Shown piece after piece: positions 7,919 through 17,401 of a stretch of 64,000 bases of DNA. The stretch's first letter is position 1, and each line of letters starts with the position of its first letter. Position numbers and translations under genes: made by a program. The stretch lies in contig NZ_CP192507.1 of assembly GCF_050613145.1 (NCBI RefSeq), positions 992,001 to 1,056,000 on the forward strand, written 5' to 3'. The notes below the pieces were generated by a model. That model was not told the origin of the DNA, did no database searches, and was given only the letters and a program-made list of their open reading frames with translations. The stretch is from Lysinibacillus_B sp050613145 (GTDB lineage: Bacteria; Bacillota; Bacilli; Bacillales_A; Planococcaceae).

Positions 7919-9838
7919 ATGAAATGGATTTTTAAACAAACGAGAGGGCGTTTAAAAATCATTATTATTTGTTTGTTATTGTATGGTTTTGCGGTACTAG
8001 CTCGGCTCTTTTATGTACAAATTATACAACATGAGGAACTCACAGAACTGGCTAAGGCAAACTGGGATAGGGAGATTCCATTCCAGGAAGAACGCGGTGA
8101 TATTACAGATCGTAACGGAGAAGTAATTGTGACAAACAAACTTGCACCGACACTGTATTTTATGAATGCACAAAATCCAGACATCGACCTGGTTGCTAAT
8201 CAACTGGCAGGAGTCCTAAATACAGATGAACAGGCATTGCTTGAAAAACTATCGAAAAGGGCTTATTTAACGAAGCTTGCACCTGAAGGGAAAAATATCA
8301 CAACGGAACAAGCTGAAGAAATTCAAAAAATGCAAATTGATGGGCTTTATAGTGGTGTAGATTATGTCAGGCATTATCCGTACGGTACGCTATTAGCAAG
8401 GCTACTTGGCTTTACCGGATATGATGCGCAAGGATTAGCTGGTATCGAATATCAGTATAATCGTGTGTTAACAGGTGACCCTTCTGCCATTCGGCTATTT
8501 ACAGATGCCAGAGGAAATGCCATGCCCCAAACGCAAGATGAATGGAGGCAAGGAGACGGCGGCGCAACAGTTGAATTAACCGTTGATGTGGCATTGCAGC
8601 AAGTCGTTGAACGCGAATTATCACAAGCGATGGAGCAATATAATGCAGATCAAGCGCTTGCCTTAGCGATGAATCCGAATACAGGCGAAATTTTAGCGAT
8701 TGCTTCATATCCGACGTATGACCCAACGGCTTATCAAGAAGTAGATAAGTCCATTTATAATCGTAATTTACCGGTATTTATGACATATGAGCCTGGTTCC
8801 ACATTTAAAATTATTACACTAAGTGCTGCGGTCGAAGAAAAGGTTGTGGACCTAAAAAAGGATACCTTTTATGACCGGGGTTTTACAATAGTAGAAGATA
8901 CACGTCTGCGTTGTTGGAAACGAGAAGGACATGGTCATCAAACATTTTTAGAAGTAGTAGAAAATTCATGTAACCCAGGATTTATTGAAATGGGACAGCG
9001 AATTGGATCAGATAAGTTACTGGAGTACATTCATAAATTTGGTTTTGGTAAACAAACTGGCTCTAACATTGCTGGAGAAGCAAGCGGGATTTTGTTTTCA
9101 AAAGAAGGATTTGGTCCTGTTGAAAGTGCGACCACATCATTTGGTCAAGGTGTTTCAGTCACGCCCATTCAGCAAGTACAAGCGGTAGCTGCTGCCATCA
9201 ATGGTGGGACGTTGTATACGCCTTATATTGTCTCGAGAGTACTAGATTCGAGCGGTGATGTATTGCTGGAAAACAAACCGACAGCTAAAGGGAAAGTAGT
9301 GAGCGAGGAAACATCGAAAATCGTACGTGAAGCGCTTGAATCTGTTGTAGCAAATGGCTCAGGTAGACAGGCATATCGGGATGGCTTACGTGTCGGAGGC
9401 AAAACAGGTACGGCACAAAAGGTTGAAAATGGTCGTTATAAAGACGGGGATTATATTGTGTCGTTTATCGGATTTGCGCCAGCAGACAATCCGGAGATTT
9501 TAGTCTATGTAGCAGTAGATTCACCAAAATCGCATTTACAATTCGGTAGCGTTATTGCAGCACCAATCGTAGGGCAAATCATTGAAGAAGCCGCATCGAT
9601 TTTGCAAATTGAAAGTGCGGATGCAGAAAATCAATTGCCTAAAAAATATGTCTGGGGTGATGAGCTAACAGAGCGTGTTCCAGATTTTACCGGGCAAACA
9701 ATGGAAGAAATTATTGAACAGCAATATGTGTACAGGATTGAATGGCATGGTGAAGGAAACGAAGTCATTGAACAATTACCAGAAGCAGGTGAACTAGTTA
9801 AACAAGACGGGATTATTCACTTATATTTATCGAATTAG
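7919..9838 (+). CDS. spoVD: Stage V sporulation protein D, spore cortex/septal class B PBP
   Basis: Second class B PBP in tandem with pbpB, 639 residues against about 646 for B. subtilis SpoVD, which is needed for spore cortex synthesis together with SpoVE. It has a membrane anchor (about 12-32), a dimerisation domain, then STFK (Ser294), SCN (350-352) and KTGT (495-498), and one C-terminal PASTA repeat (about 580-638). The single PASTA and location between pbpB and mraY fit SpoVD. The 90-base gap before it carries the hairpin that covers its ribosome binding site. In B. subtilis murE follows spoVD; here mraY follows directly. Confidence 0.88.
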   Translation: MKWIFKQTRGRLKIIIICLLLYGFAVLARLFYVQIIQHEELTELAKANWDREIPFQEERGDITDRNGEVIVTNKLAPTLYFMNAQNPDIDLVANQLAGVLNTDEQALLEKLSKRAYLTKLAPEGKNITTEQAEEIQKMQIDGLYSGVDYVRHYPYGTLLARLLGFTGYDAQGLAGIEYQYNRVLTGDPSAIRLFTDARGNAMPQTQDEWRQGDGGATVELTVDVALQQVVERELSQAMEQYNADQALALAMNPNTGEILAIASYPTYDPTAYQEVDKSIYNRNLPVFMTYEPGSTFKIITLSAAVEEKVVDLKKDTFYDRGFTIVEDTRLRCWKREGHGHQTFLEVVENSCNPGFIEMGQRIGSDKLLEYIHKFGFGKQTGSNIAGEASGILFSKEGFGPVESATTSFGQGVSVTPIQQVQAVAAAINGGTLYTPYIVSRVLDSSGDVLLENKPTAKGKVVSEETSKIVREALESVVANGSGRQAYRDGLRVGGKTGTAQKVENGRYKDGDYIVSFIGFAPADNPEILVYVAVDSPKSHLQFGSVIAAPIVGQIIEEAASILQIESADAENQLPKKYVWGDELTERVPDFTGQTMEEIIEQQYVYRIEWHGEGNEVIEQLPEAGELVKQDGIIHLYLSN

Positions 9839-9918
9839 TCCTTTCAAAATAGCGGTAAAACAACTATTATAGTGAAGGATGTTTACACATTTAATAGGAT
9901 ATTTAAAGGAGATTTCTT

Positions 9919-10890
9919 ATGAATTTGGCAACAACGGCGACCATTTTAGCTACATCTTTTATTTTGACCGTTATTTTAGCGCCGATTGGTATTCCGATGC
10001 TACGGCGCCTAAAGTTTGGTCAAAGCATTCGGGAAGAAGGTCCACAATCGCATATGAAAAAAGCGGGAACGCCAACGATGGGTGGAATCATTTTTCTACT
10101 GTCCATCATTACAACAACGATTGTTTGTGGGCTTTTATTTAATGTATTTACAACACATACCGTTGTTTTACTGCTTGTTTTTGTAGGGTTTGGGCTAATA
10201 GGATTTTTAGATGACGGAATTAAAGTGATTTTTAAGCGGAATTTAGGGCTCACGTCATTACAAAAATTAATCGGGCAAATTGCGATTGCGATTGCAGCAT
10301 TCCTGTTATTACGTTTAGGTACATTTGAGACGACGATTGCAATTCCCTTTACGGAGTTGCAGTTTGAACTCGGATCATTGTATATTGCCTTCTTAATCTT
10401 CTGGCTTGTTGGTTTCTCTAATGCAGTCAATTTAACCGATGGGCTAGACGGGCTCGTTGCAGGAACAGCATCAATTGCTTTTGCGGCATTTGGTGTGATT
10501 GCATTATTTAATGAGCAAACGGATATTGCACTATTTTCATTTGCCGTAACAGGCGCATTACTTGGATTTTTAGTTTTTAATGCGAACCCAGCAAAAGTGT
10601 TTATGGGGGATACAGGCTCCCTTGCATTAGGTGGCGCATTAGGCATGATTTCGGTATTAGTAAAGCAAGAGTTGTTATTGCTGCTGATTGGATTAGTGTT
10701 TGTCATCGAAACACTTTCCGTTATATTGCAGGTAGGGAGTTTTAAACTGCGTAAAAAGCGAATTTTTAAAATGAGTCCTATTCATCACCATTTCGAATTA
10801 TCAGGATGGTCTGAATGGAAAGTTGTAATCGTATTTTGGTCAACAGGGCTTATTATGGCATTAATTGCAGTCTTATCGGAGGCGTTATGA
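9919..10890 (+). CDS. mraY: Phospho-N-acetylmuramoyl-pentapeptide-transferase
   Basis: Polytopic membrane enzyme that transfers phospho-MurNAc-pentapeptide to undecaprenyl phosphate to give lipid I. The 323-residue protein contains the family signatures LDDGIKV, NLTDGLDGL and MGDTGSL, plus a C-terminal HHHFE-type loop (SPIHHHFEL). About ten membrane helices are predicted. AAAGGAGA precedes ATG 9919 by 6 bases. Its stop codon overlaps the murD start (ATGA). Confidence 0.96.
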   Translation: MNLATTATILATSFILTVILAPIGIPMLRRLKFGQSIREEGPQSHMKKAGTPTMGGIIFLLSIITTTIVCGLLFNVFTTHTVVLLLVFVGFGLIGFLDDGIKVIFKRNLGLTSLQKLIGQIAIAIAAFLLLRLGTFETTIAIPFTELQFELGSLYIAFLIFWLVGFSNAVNLTDGLDGLVAGTASIAFAAFGVIALFNEQTDIALFSFAVTGALLGFLVFNANPAKVFMGDTGSLALGGALGMISVLVKQELLLLLIGLVFVIETLSVILQVGSFKLRKKRIFKMSPIHHHFELSGWSEWKVVIVFWSTGLIMALIAVLSEAL

Positions 10891-12242
10891 TGAAGGAGTA
10901 TACAGCATTACAACATAAAAAAGTATTAGTACTTGGTTTAGCGAAAAGTGGTGTTGCAGCAGCAGAGCTTTTACATGAGTTAGGCGCATTTGTAACGGTA
11001 AATGATGCCAAACCATTTGATGCAAACCCTGAAGCACAAGGGTTATTAACAAAAGGGATTACGGTTATTTGTGGGCGCCACCCAGAGGATTTACTAGATG
11101 AAGGATTTGAACTCGTTGTAAAAAATCCGGGTATTCCATATAGTAACCCGATTATTGCCGATGCGATTCGTCGGGAGTTACCAGTAATTACAGAGATGGA
11201 ACTTGCCTATTTAGTAAGTGAAGCACCATTTATTGGGATTACGGGTACAAATGGAAAAACGACAACAACGACATTAATCTTTGACATGCTTGAAAAAGGG
11301 AAGCTTCATCCGTTAATCGCAGGGAATATTGGAACGGTTGCCTGTGGTGTAGCGAAGGAGGCAACATTAGACAACGTCATCGTCACAGAGCTTTCATCAT
11401 TCCAGTTAATGGGGACACGTACATTTAAGCCGCGCATTGCGATTTTAACGAATTTGTACGATGCACATCTTGATTATCACGGCACGTTTGAAGAATATGC
11501 GAATGCAAAGTTTGGTGTAACGCGTAATCAAACGGCGGAAGATTTCTTTATCTTCAATAATGACCAAGAAGTGGTGCGCCAATATGCGGCGCAATCGAAC
11601 TCACAGAAAATACCATTTACAACAAATGGTCGTGCGGAAGAAGGAATTAGTGCCGATGAGCAAGTCATTTACTGGAACGGAGAGCCTATTTTAAACCGTG
11701 ATGAAATTGCATTGCCTGGGAAGCATAATTTAGAAAACATTTTATGTGCAGTAGCTGCTTGCTTGCTACATGGTTGTGAGATAGAAGCAATTAAAGACGT
11801 ACTGGCAACATTCGCTGGTGTTCGTCATCGCTCTCAATTTGTACGTGATTGGAAGGGGCGCAAAATTTACAACGATTCGAAAGCAACAAACTGCCTAGCC
11901 ACAAAGAGTGCATTAGATGCATTTAACAAACCGACTATACTGCTTGCAGGTGGATTAGATCGCGGTCATTCATTTGAAGAGTTACGGGAATCAATGGGGG
12001 ATGTAAAGGCGGTTGTAGCCTTCGGTGAAACGGGCTTACGCTTTATCGAATTCGCGAAATCTTGTGGTGTTAAAGAAACGGTTGCAGCAACAAATGTAGA
12101 AGATGCCGTTGTCTACGCAGCCAACCTTTCAACAGAAGGGGACGTTATTTTATTATCACCTGCATGTGCGAGTTGGGACCAATATGATAGTTTTGAGATT
12201 CGCGGAGATGTATTTATCGATTGTGTGATGAAGTTAACTTAA
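10887..12242 (+). CDS. murD: UDP-N-acetylmuramoylalanine--D-glutamate ligase
   Basis: Cytoplasmic Mur ligase adding D-Glu to UDP-MurNAc-L-Ala with ATP. From ATG 10887 it is 451 residues, the same as B. subtilis MurD. It shows the N-terminal nucleotide fold (VLVLGLAKSGVAAAELL), the P-loop GTNGKT at 120-125, the conserved LPGKHNLEN segment, and the C-terminal domain with NDSKATN. GGAGG lies 5-8 bases before a double ATG (10887 and 10890); the first overlaps the mraY stop. An upstream start within mraY is rejected because it would encode a non-homologous tail. Confidence 0.95.
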   Translation: MMKEYTALQHKKVLVLGLAKSGVAAAELLHELGAFVTVNDAKPFDANPEAQGLLTKGITVICGRHPEDLLDEGFELVVKNPGIPYSNPIIADAIRRELPVITEMELAYLVSEAPFIGITGTNGKTTTTTLIFDMLEKGKLHPLIAGNIGTVACGVAKEATLDNVIVTELSSFQLMGTRTFKPRIAILTNLYDAHLDYHGTFEEYANAKFGVTRNQTAEDFFIFNNDQEVVRQYAAQSNSQKIPFTTNGRAEEGISADEQVIYWNGEPILNRDEIALPGKHNLENILCAVAACLLHGCEIEAIKDVLATFAGVRHRSQFVRDWKGRKIYNDSKATNCLATKSALDAFNKPTILLAGGLDRGHSFEELRESMGDVKAVVAFGETGLRFIEFAKSCGVKETVAATNVEDAVVYAANLSTEGDVILLSPACASWDQYDSFEIRGDVFIDCVMKLT

Positions 12243-12283
12243 TACTGTAGGAAAGGATTTTTTCGCTGATTTTATATAGACGT

Positions 12284-13369
12284 TTGTTTGTAGGAAGTGC
12301 GCTGTTACTGACGTTAATTGGTATAGTCTTTATTTATTCAGCGAGTGCCTATTGGAGTGAAGTACATTATGCAGATGATTTGCCGTTTTACGTCAAGCAG
12401 ATGATGTATTTTGCATTAGCCCTTGTTTGTTTTACGATTGTGAGTCGTAGCAAGTGGTTACTAGATGAAAAATGGTGGTTTCTGCTATATGTACTCTCCA
12501 TTGTTTTATTAATCGCTGTACTAATTCCTGGGATTGGTGTATGGCGAAATGGCTCACGAAGCTGGCTAGGTATTGGACCATTGACATTCCAGCCAGCTGA
12601 GTTTGTCAAAATTACAACACTCGTATATTTAAGTATCGTTCTTGCGAAGTGGAAACGTGGCGAACGCATTATTAAGCTAAAACATTTTATCGTTTTGCTA
12701 TTACCGATTGCTCTTATTATGATGCAACCGGATTTTGGGTCAGCCTTTATTTTAATTGTTGCTACATTTATCCTATTTTTCATCGCAAATTATCCAATCA
12801 AGTTTTATGCACTATGTATTATGCTTGGTATAACAGGAATTGTTGTGTTAATTTTGTCTGCACCATACCGACTTGCCCGTATTCAATCATTTTTAGATCC
12901 GTGGCAAGATCCTTTAGGTAAGGGATTTCAGGCAGTTCAATCGTTAATGGCCATTGGACCTGCTGGATTATTCGGACATGGTTTTTTAAAAAGTAGACAA
13001 AAATACTTATATTTACCAGAGCCGCAAAACGATTTCATTTTTTCAATTTTGTTAGAAGAAACGGGTTTCATAGGTGGACTTTGTATTGTATGTATTTTTG
13101 CGTGCTTTTTATATAGTGGGTATAAATTAGCTACTCATGCCATCTACGTACGCCATTTTTATATCATTAGTGCACTTGTTTCAATGATTGCTGTACAGGC
13201 TGCCTTAAATATAGGGGTAGTCATTGGACTGCTACCTGTTACAGGGGTCACACTGCCTTTTATTAGTTATGGTGGTACATCATTAATGATTTTATGGCTT
13301 ACAGTTGGAATTATCTACTTATTTGGAGCTACGACAGAGGAAGAGAGAGGAGCAGCATGGAAAAAGTAA
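12284..13369 (+). CDS. spoVE: SEDS-family lipid II polymerase SpoVE/FtsW
   Basis: Polytopic SEDS glycosyltransferase, partner of a class B PBP; in this position B. subtilis has SpoVE, which works with SpoVD on cortex peptidoglycan. Ten membrane helices are visible, with the family motifs IYSAS, NGSRSWLGIG, FQPAEFVK, DPWQDPLGKGFQ and LPEPQNDFIF. The first conventional in-frame start is TTG 12284, but its only Shine-Dalgarno-like sequence, AGGAAAGGA, ends at 12257, 26 bases away. In-frame CTG 12266, 8 bases after that sequence, would add LILYRR and restore a basic cytoplasmic N terminus (367 residues). The 3' end overlaps divIB by 13 bases. Whether it serves vegetative division too (as FtsW) cannot be decided here. 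Confidence 0.9.
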   Translation: MFVGSALLLTLIGIVFIYSASAYWSEVHYADDLPFYVKQMMYFALALVCFTIVSRSKWLLDEKWWFLLYVLSIVLLIAVLIPGIGVWRNGSRSWLGIGPLTFQPAEFVKITTLVYLSIVLAKWKRGERIIKLKHFIVLLLPIALIMMQPDFGSAFILIVATFILFFIANYPIKFYALCIMLGITGIVVLILSAPYRLARIQSFLDPWQDPLGKGFQAVQSLMAIGPAGLFGHGFLKSRQKYLYLPEPQNDFIFSILLEETGFIGGLCIVCIFACFLYSGYKLATHAIYVRHFYIISALVSMIAVQAALNIGVVIGLLPVTGVTLPFISYGGTSLMILWLTVGIIYLFGATTEEERGAAWKK

Positions 13370-14181
13370 TTGACTTGGAAGATCGCATACCAACATTTCG
13401 GCAAAAACGACGAAAAAGAACGAACTTTAAATTTATATTATTAACGACTATTTTCCTCTTCCTTTTGCTCCTGCTTTTGTATTTTCAATCGCCATATAGC
13501 GAAGTGAAAACAATTGATATTTCAGGACATACACTAGTCGATCGTACATATTATGAGGAATTGTCTGAAATAAAATTAGGAGACTCCATGTGGGGGATTG
13601 ATGGTAAGGAAATCGAAGCTAAAATGGAAGCACTTGATTGGGTGAAAAAAGTAAGTGTACAACGGAAATGGCTAACAACTGTCGTGATTGAAATTGAAGA
13701 ATGGAAAAAAGTAGCCTATTTAGCAAAAGATAATACATTTTATCCAATGCTCGAAAATGGTGTTTTATATGAAGAAGCAAATGAATTGTTGCCGATCGAT
13801 GCCCCCATTTTCTTGGCATTTAATGATGAAGATTTGCGTAAGCGGCTATTAAAAGAATTAGCAAAGCTAAAACCGGAAGTGCTCGCACTCATTTCGCAAA
13901 TTAATGCGACTTCTTCTGCTTCAGATCCTTATGCGATTACATTATTTATGAATGATGGCTATGAAGTGCGAGCAGATATTACATCACTTGCGAGTAAGTT
14001 GAATTATTATCCTTCTATTATTGCACAAATTGAAAATGAAGAACAATTTGAAAAGGGGATTATTGATATCGAAGTAGGGTCATACTATCGACCGTATACA
14101 GAGGAATACACAGCCATTAACTTCGAAGAAGATGTAGGAGAACAGGATGTGATGGAAGATGAAGAACAATCCTCACAATAA
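13357..14181 (+). CDS. divIB: Cell division protein DivIB/FtsQ
   Basis: Bitopic divisome protein of 274 residues: basic cytoplasmic tail, one membrane helix (about 29-47), a POTRA domain starting at VKTIDISGHTLV, and a beta domain ending in an acidic C-terminal tail. It partners FtsL and DivIC at the septum. ATG 13357 follows GAGAGAGGAG and lies inside the end of spoVE (13-base overlap); starts further upstream lie within spoVE and lack a binding site. In B. subtilis murG and murB precede divIB; both are missing here. Confidence 0.9.
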   Translation: MEKVIDLEDRIPTFRQKRRKRTNFKFILLTTIFLFLLLLLLYFQSPYSEVKTIDISGHTLVDRTYYEELSEIKLGDSMWGIDGKEIEAKMEALDWVKKVSVQRKWLTTVVIEIEEWKKVAYLAKDNTFYPMLENGVLYEEANELLPIDAPIFLAFNDEDLRKRLLKELAKLKPEVLALISQINATSSASDPYAITLFMNDGYEVRADITSLASKLNYYPSIIAQIENEEQFEKGIIDIEVGSYYRPYTEEYTAINFEEDVGEQDVMEDEEQSSQ

Positions 14182-14887
14182 AAGGAATGTGCTTTGGAAT
14201 CGAAAATATTTTGTGATTTTAGTCGTCTGTATTATTACGGGCTTTATCATAGGATACTCCTATAATTTATCAAAAGATAATCGCCAGACAGGTTCGGTTT
14301 CTAGTCTTTATGTGCAACAAGGTGACACCTATCGTGAAGAGCTCATTGCACAGCAAGAACGCAATAAAGAGCTTGCAGAGGAATTAGATACACTGCTTCA
14401 AACGATCCGAAACTATGAAAAAGAATTTGCAACAAATGAAGGGCAATACGAATCGTTAGTAGAAGAGGCCGAACGATTACGTATTCTATTAGGTGAACTG
14501 CCTGCGGTGGGGGAAGGCATAGCGATTACATTACGTGATAATGCTTATACGGGCATGACGAATCCGAATGATTATATTGTACACGAAAGCCATATATTTT
14601 CTGTCATTAACGAGTTGAAAATCTCTGGTGCAGAAGCGATTGCGATTAATGGACACCGATTAAAAACAAATTCGTATATAAGTTGCAATGGACCTGTTAT
14701 TACGATTGATGGAAGTCAGTATCCAGCGCCGTTTGTTGTGGAAGCAGTTGGGAATCGAGAAACATTAACTGCGGCGCTTGAAATTGAAGGTGGGGTAGTA
14801 GACCAGCTATTAAGTGATCATATCGTCGTAACGGTAGAAAAGAAAGAACAAGTCTTGATGCCTTCTATTGCGAAAGGGAATTCTTAG
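14159..14887 (+). CDS. ylxW: DUF881 (UPF0749) protein, YlxW-like
   Basis: A 242-residue protein with a signal anchor (about 17-36), a coiled coil (about 60-110) and a DUF881 domain (about 115-235) containing ITLRDNAYTGMTNPNDYIVHE. It starts at ATG 14159, 23 bases inside divIB. Two DUF881 paralogues lie in tandem before sbp, exactly as ylxW-ylxX-sbp do in B. subtilis. The molecular role is unknown; position suggests a division- or envelope-related extracytoplasmic function. Confidence 0.82.
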   Translation: MKNNPHNKRNVLWNRKYFVILVVCIITGFIIGYSYNLSKDNRQTGSVSSLYVQQGDTYREELIAQQERNKELAEELDTLLQTIRNYEKEFATNEGQYESLVEEAERLRILLGELPAVGEGIAITLRDNAYTGMTNPNDYIVHESHIFSVINELKISGAEAIAINGHRLKTNSYISCNGPVITIDGSQYPAPFVVEAVGNRETLTAALEIEGGVVDQLLSDHIVVTVEKKEQVLMPSIAKGNS

Positions 14888-14897
14888 GAGGTATTAG

Positions 14898-15614
14898 ATG
14901 ACGAAGAAAATGTATATTCATATTACAATTATTTCTTTCATTATCGGATTGATGCTTGCAGTTCAATACAATACGGTTCAAAGCCCTGAAAAAAAAGAAA
15001 CGACCGATGTTTGGGAAATTCGTCAAGATTTATCAGATGAAAAGAAGCTGCATTCAGAGTTGTTGACTAACATTAGACAAGCTCAGGATATCGTTCGTAA
15101 ATATGAGGATAAAGAGCTAGGTAATCCCGAGGCCATTTTAGCGCAGACCGTAGAAGATTTACAAGAAGCGGCAGGTCTTAAAGAAGCAACAGGTCCAGGA
15201 ATAACGATTAGCATTACCCCTTCACCTGAATTAATAGCATTCGGTTATGAAATAAGTGAAATCTCACCATCATTGTTAATTCGTCTCGTGAATGATATTT
15301 ATCGTTATAAAGGACACTATATTGAATTAAATGGACAACGGGTTATTCATTCTTCCGCTATTCGTGATATTAACGGAAAAACAACGGTCGGTAGCGTACC
15401 TATTGGAAAAACGAACGTTGAGATGGTTGTGATTACAGAAACGGAAGAAGAAGCTGCAAAGTTGTACAACCATTTAATGGCATCGTCATTTATGGATGAA
15501 TTTTTCATTGATAATATGATGCTAACGGTAGAGCAACCAGAAGCTACACTGACAGTTCGTGCAACAGATATGGATATTCGTAACACCTATTTAACAGAAC
15601 ATAAAGGGGATTAG
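14898..15614 (+). CDS. ylxX: DUF881 (UPF0749) protein, YlxX-like
   Basis: Second DUF881 paralogue, 238 residues, with an N-terminal membrane anchor (about 5-23), a short coiled coil and a DUF881 domain (ATGPGITISITPSPELI onward). AGGAGG overlaps the ylxW stop and sits 6 bases before ATG 14898. It shares the GQR/GHR-containing core (ELNGQRVIHSSAIRDINGKT) with its neighbour, consistent with an old duplication. Function unknown. Confidence 0.82.
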   Translation: MTKKMYIHITIISFIIGLMLAVQYNTVQSPEKKETTDVWEIRQDLSDEKKLHSELLTNIRQAQDIVRKYEDKELGNPEAILAQTVEDLQEAAGLKEATGPGITISITPSPELIAFGYEISEISPSLLIRLVNDIYRYKGHYIELNGQRVIHSSAIRDINGKTTVGSVPIGKTNVEMVVITETEEEAAKLYNHLMASSFMDEFFIDNMMLTVEQPEATLTVRATDMDIRNTYLTEHKGD

Positions 15615-15617
15615 AAT

Positions 15618-15995
15618 ATGTGGTTACCACTACTAGGATTAATTTTAGGGATTGCACTTGGCATCTTAACCGATATTCAAATTCCTGCTGTGTATGAAAA
15701 TTATTTATCCATTGCGGTACTTGCGGCGCTTGATACAATGTTTGGTGGCATTCGTGCACAGTTGCAGCAAGTATACGATGATAAGGTATTTATTTCAGGC
15801 TTTTTCTTCAATATTGCGCTTGCGGCAGGGCTTGCCTTTTTAGGGGTACATATAGGAGTAGACTTGTATTTAGCAGCGATTTTTGCCTTTGGTGTACGCC
15901 TGTTTCAAAATATCGCAGTCATTCGTAGGATTTTAATTACAAAATGGGAAGAATATAGAATAAAAAAGCGTGAAAATTCATCAAAATCACGTTAA
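15618..15995 (+). CDS. sbp: Small basic membrane protein Sbp (DUF1290)
   Basis: A 125-residue protein with three predicted membrane helices (about 2-19, 26-46 and 53-80, with a further hydrophobic stretch to 100) and a basic C-terminal tail (KWEEYRIKKRENSSKSR). The length, the IPAVYENYLSIAVLAALDTMFGGIRA segment and the position before ftsA match the Sbp/DUF1290 family. Only 3 bases separate it from ylxX. Its function is not established. Confidence 0.85.
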   Translation: MWLPLLGLILGIALGILTDIQIPAVYENYLSIAVLAALDTMFGGIRAQLQQVYDDKVFISGFFFNIALAAGLAFLGVHIGVDLYLAAIFAFGVRLFQNIAVIRRILITKWEEYRIKKRENSSKSR

Positions 15996-16021
15996 AATTT
16001 GATTACAAGTAGTGATTTACT

Positions 16022-16050
16022 TAGACATTACTCAGATTTTACAATAGAAT
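16022..16050 (+). promoter_or_regulatory. SigmaA-type promoter for ftsA-ftsZ
   Basis: TAGACA (16022-16027), a 17-base spacer and TAGAAT (16045-16050), each 5 of 6 to consensus, 35 bases upstream of the ftsA start. It would give ftsA and ftsZ their own transcript within the cluster. Confidence 0.65.
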
Positions 16051-16084
16051 TAAAAGTAGAAGTATTTTAAGGAGGTGCAGCGAG

Positions 16085-17371
16085 TTGAATCATCAAGATA
16101 TATATATTTCGCTAGATATTGGTTCATCTTCTATTAAAGTATTAATAGGTGAAATGAGTGATAGACAATTACACGTAATTGGCGTCGGACAAATAAAATC
16201 AAACGGCATTCGTAGGGGTGCAATTGTAGATATAGATGCAACTGTACAATCAATAAAAAAAGCAGTTGAACAAGCAGAAAGAATGACTGGTTTAACGATT
16301 GAAGAAGTCGTACTCGGTGTACCAGCAAATCAAACGGTATTACAATCAGTCAAAGGTGTAGTCGCTGTAAATGGAGATGGTCGTGAAATCTCAGATGATG
16401 ATTTGGCACGTGTACTGGAATCAGCGCAAAGTATGGTAACACCACCAGAAAAAGAAATCGTTAATTTAATTCCAAAACGGTTTACAGTCGACCTATTATC
16501 TGAAATTAAAGACCCCCGCGGTATGATAGGGACACGCTTAGAAGTAGATGCCACAATGATTATGACATCGAAAACATTGCTCCATAATGTACTGCGATGT
16601 GTAGAGCGTGCCGGTCTAAAAGTGCGAGAAATTTATTTACAACCATTAGCGGCAGGTTATTATGCTTTAACAGAAGATGAAAAAAATCAAGGGACTGCCT
16701 ATATCGATTTAGGTGGTGGTTCAACAACAATCGCTGTCTTTGAAGATGGATTATTAACACATACCGGAGTAGTAGGGATGGGTGGCGACCAAATTACGAA
16801 GGATTTATCCATTGTACTGGAAACATCAACGGAACAAGCAGAGAACATAAAAAAACAATATGGTCATGCGTTTTTTGACGATGCATCAGATGAACAATTA
16901 TTTGAAGTTCAAGTAGATGGGACAAGTGCGACAGAGCAATATAGCCAACGTTACATTGCAGAAATTATCGGAGCTCGTGTTGAAGAAATTTTGGAGTATG
17001 TATTAGATGAGCTATCTCGACTCGGTGTTCGTGATTTACCAGGTGGGGTTGTATTAACAGGAGGTGTAGCGCAGCTAGAAGGTGTAGGACAAGTCGCTCG
17101 CCAAGTGATGCAACTTCGTGTACGTATACATACACCAGATTATATTGGTGTACGTGACCCTAGTTTCACAACAGCGGTAGGATTAATTCGTTATGCGCAT
17201 TCAGATGATGAATTTTACGGTAGGAGCTCAGAAATACAACTTGTTTCTGGACCCACTCAATCACCTCCTCCTAAAAAACAATCTAATGCAACTGAGAAAA
17301 AAGTCGATCACAAGTCCACAACGACTATTATTGACAAAGCAAAAAAATTCTTTAACAACTTTTTCGAGTGA
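16085..17371 (+). CDS. ftsA: Cell division protein FtsA
   Basis: Actin-like ATPase that tethers FtsZ filaments to the membrane. The 428-residue protein has the phosphate-1 motif SLDIGSSSIKVLIGE near the N terminus, the 1C SHS2 domain, IDLGGGSTTIAVF (about 202-214) and a GGVVLTGGVAQLEG adenosine motif. A Ser/Lys-rich linker ends in a probable amphipathic membrane-targeting helix (AKKFFNNFFE). The start is TTG 16085, strongly supported by AAGGAGGTG at 16070-16078. ftsZ follows after 30 bases. Confidence 0.95.
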   Translation: MNHQDIYISLDIGSSSIKVLIGEMSDRQLHVIGVGQIKSNGIRRGAIVDIDATVQSIKKAVEQAERMTGLTIEEVVLGVPANQTVLQSVKGVVAVNGDGREISDDDLARVLESAQSMVTPPEKEIVNLIPKRFTVDLLSEIKDPRGMIGTRLEVDATMIMTSKTLLHNVLRCVERAGLKVREIYLQPLAAGYYALTEDEKNQGTAYIDLGGGSTTIAVFEDGLLTHTGVVGMGGDQITKDLSIVLETSTEQAENIKKQYGHAFFDDASDEQLFEVQVDGTSATEQYSQRYIAEIIGARVEEILEYVLDELSRLGVRDLPGGVVLTGGVAQLEGVGQVARQVMQLRVRIHTPDYIGVRDPSFTTAVGLIRYAHSDDEFYGRSSEIQLVSGPTQSPPPKKQSNATEKKVDHKSTTTIIDKAKKFFNNFFE

Positions 17372-17401
17372 CGATAAAGATATAGAGCAGGAGGAGACAA
17401 A

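Noticed and set aside
10020..10706. Long minus-strand open frame (228 codons) opposite mraY
   Set aside because: It is the mirror of a biased plus-strand gene, rich in Ser/Pro/Asn, has no binding site and no family resemblance.
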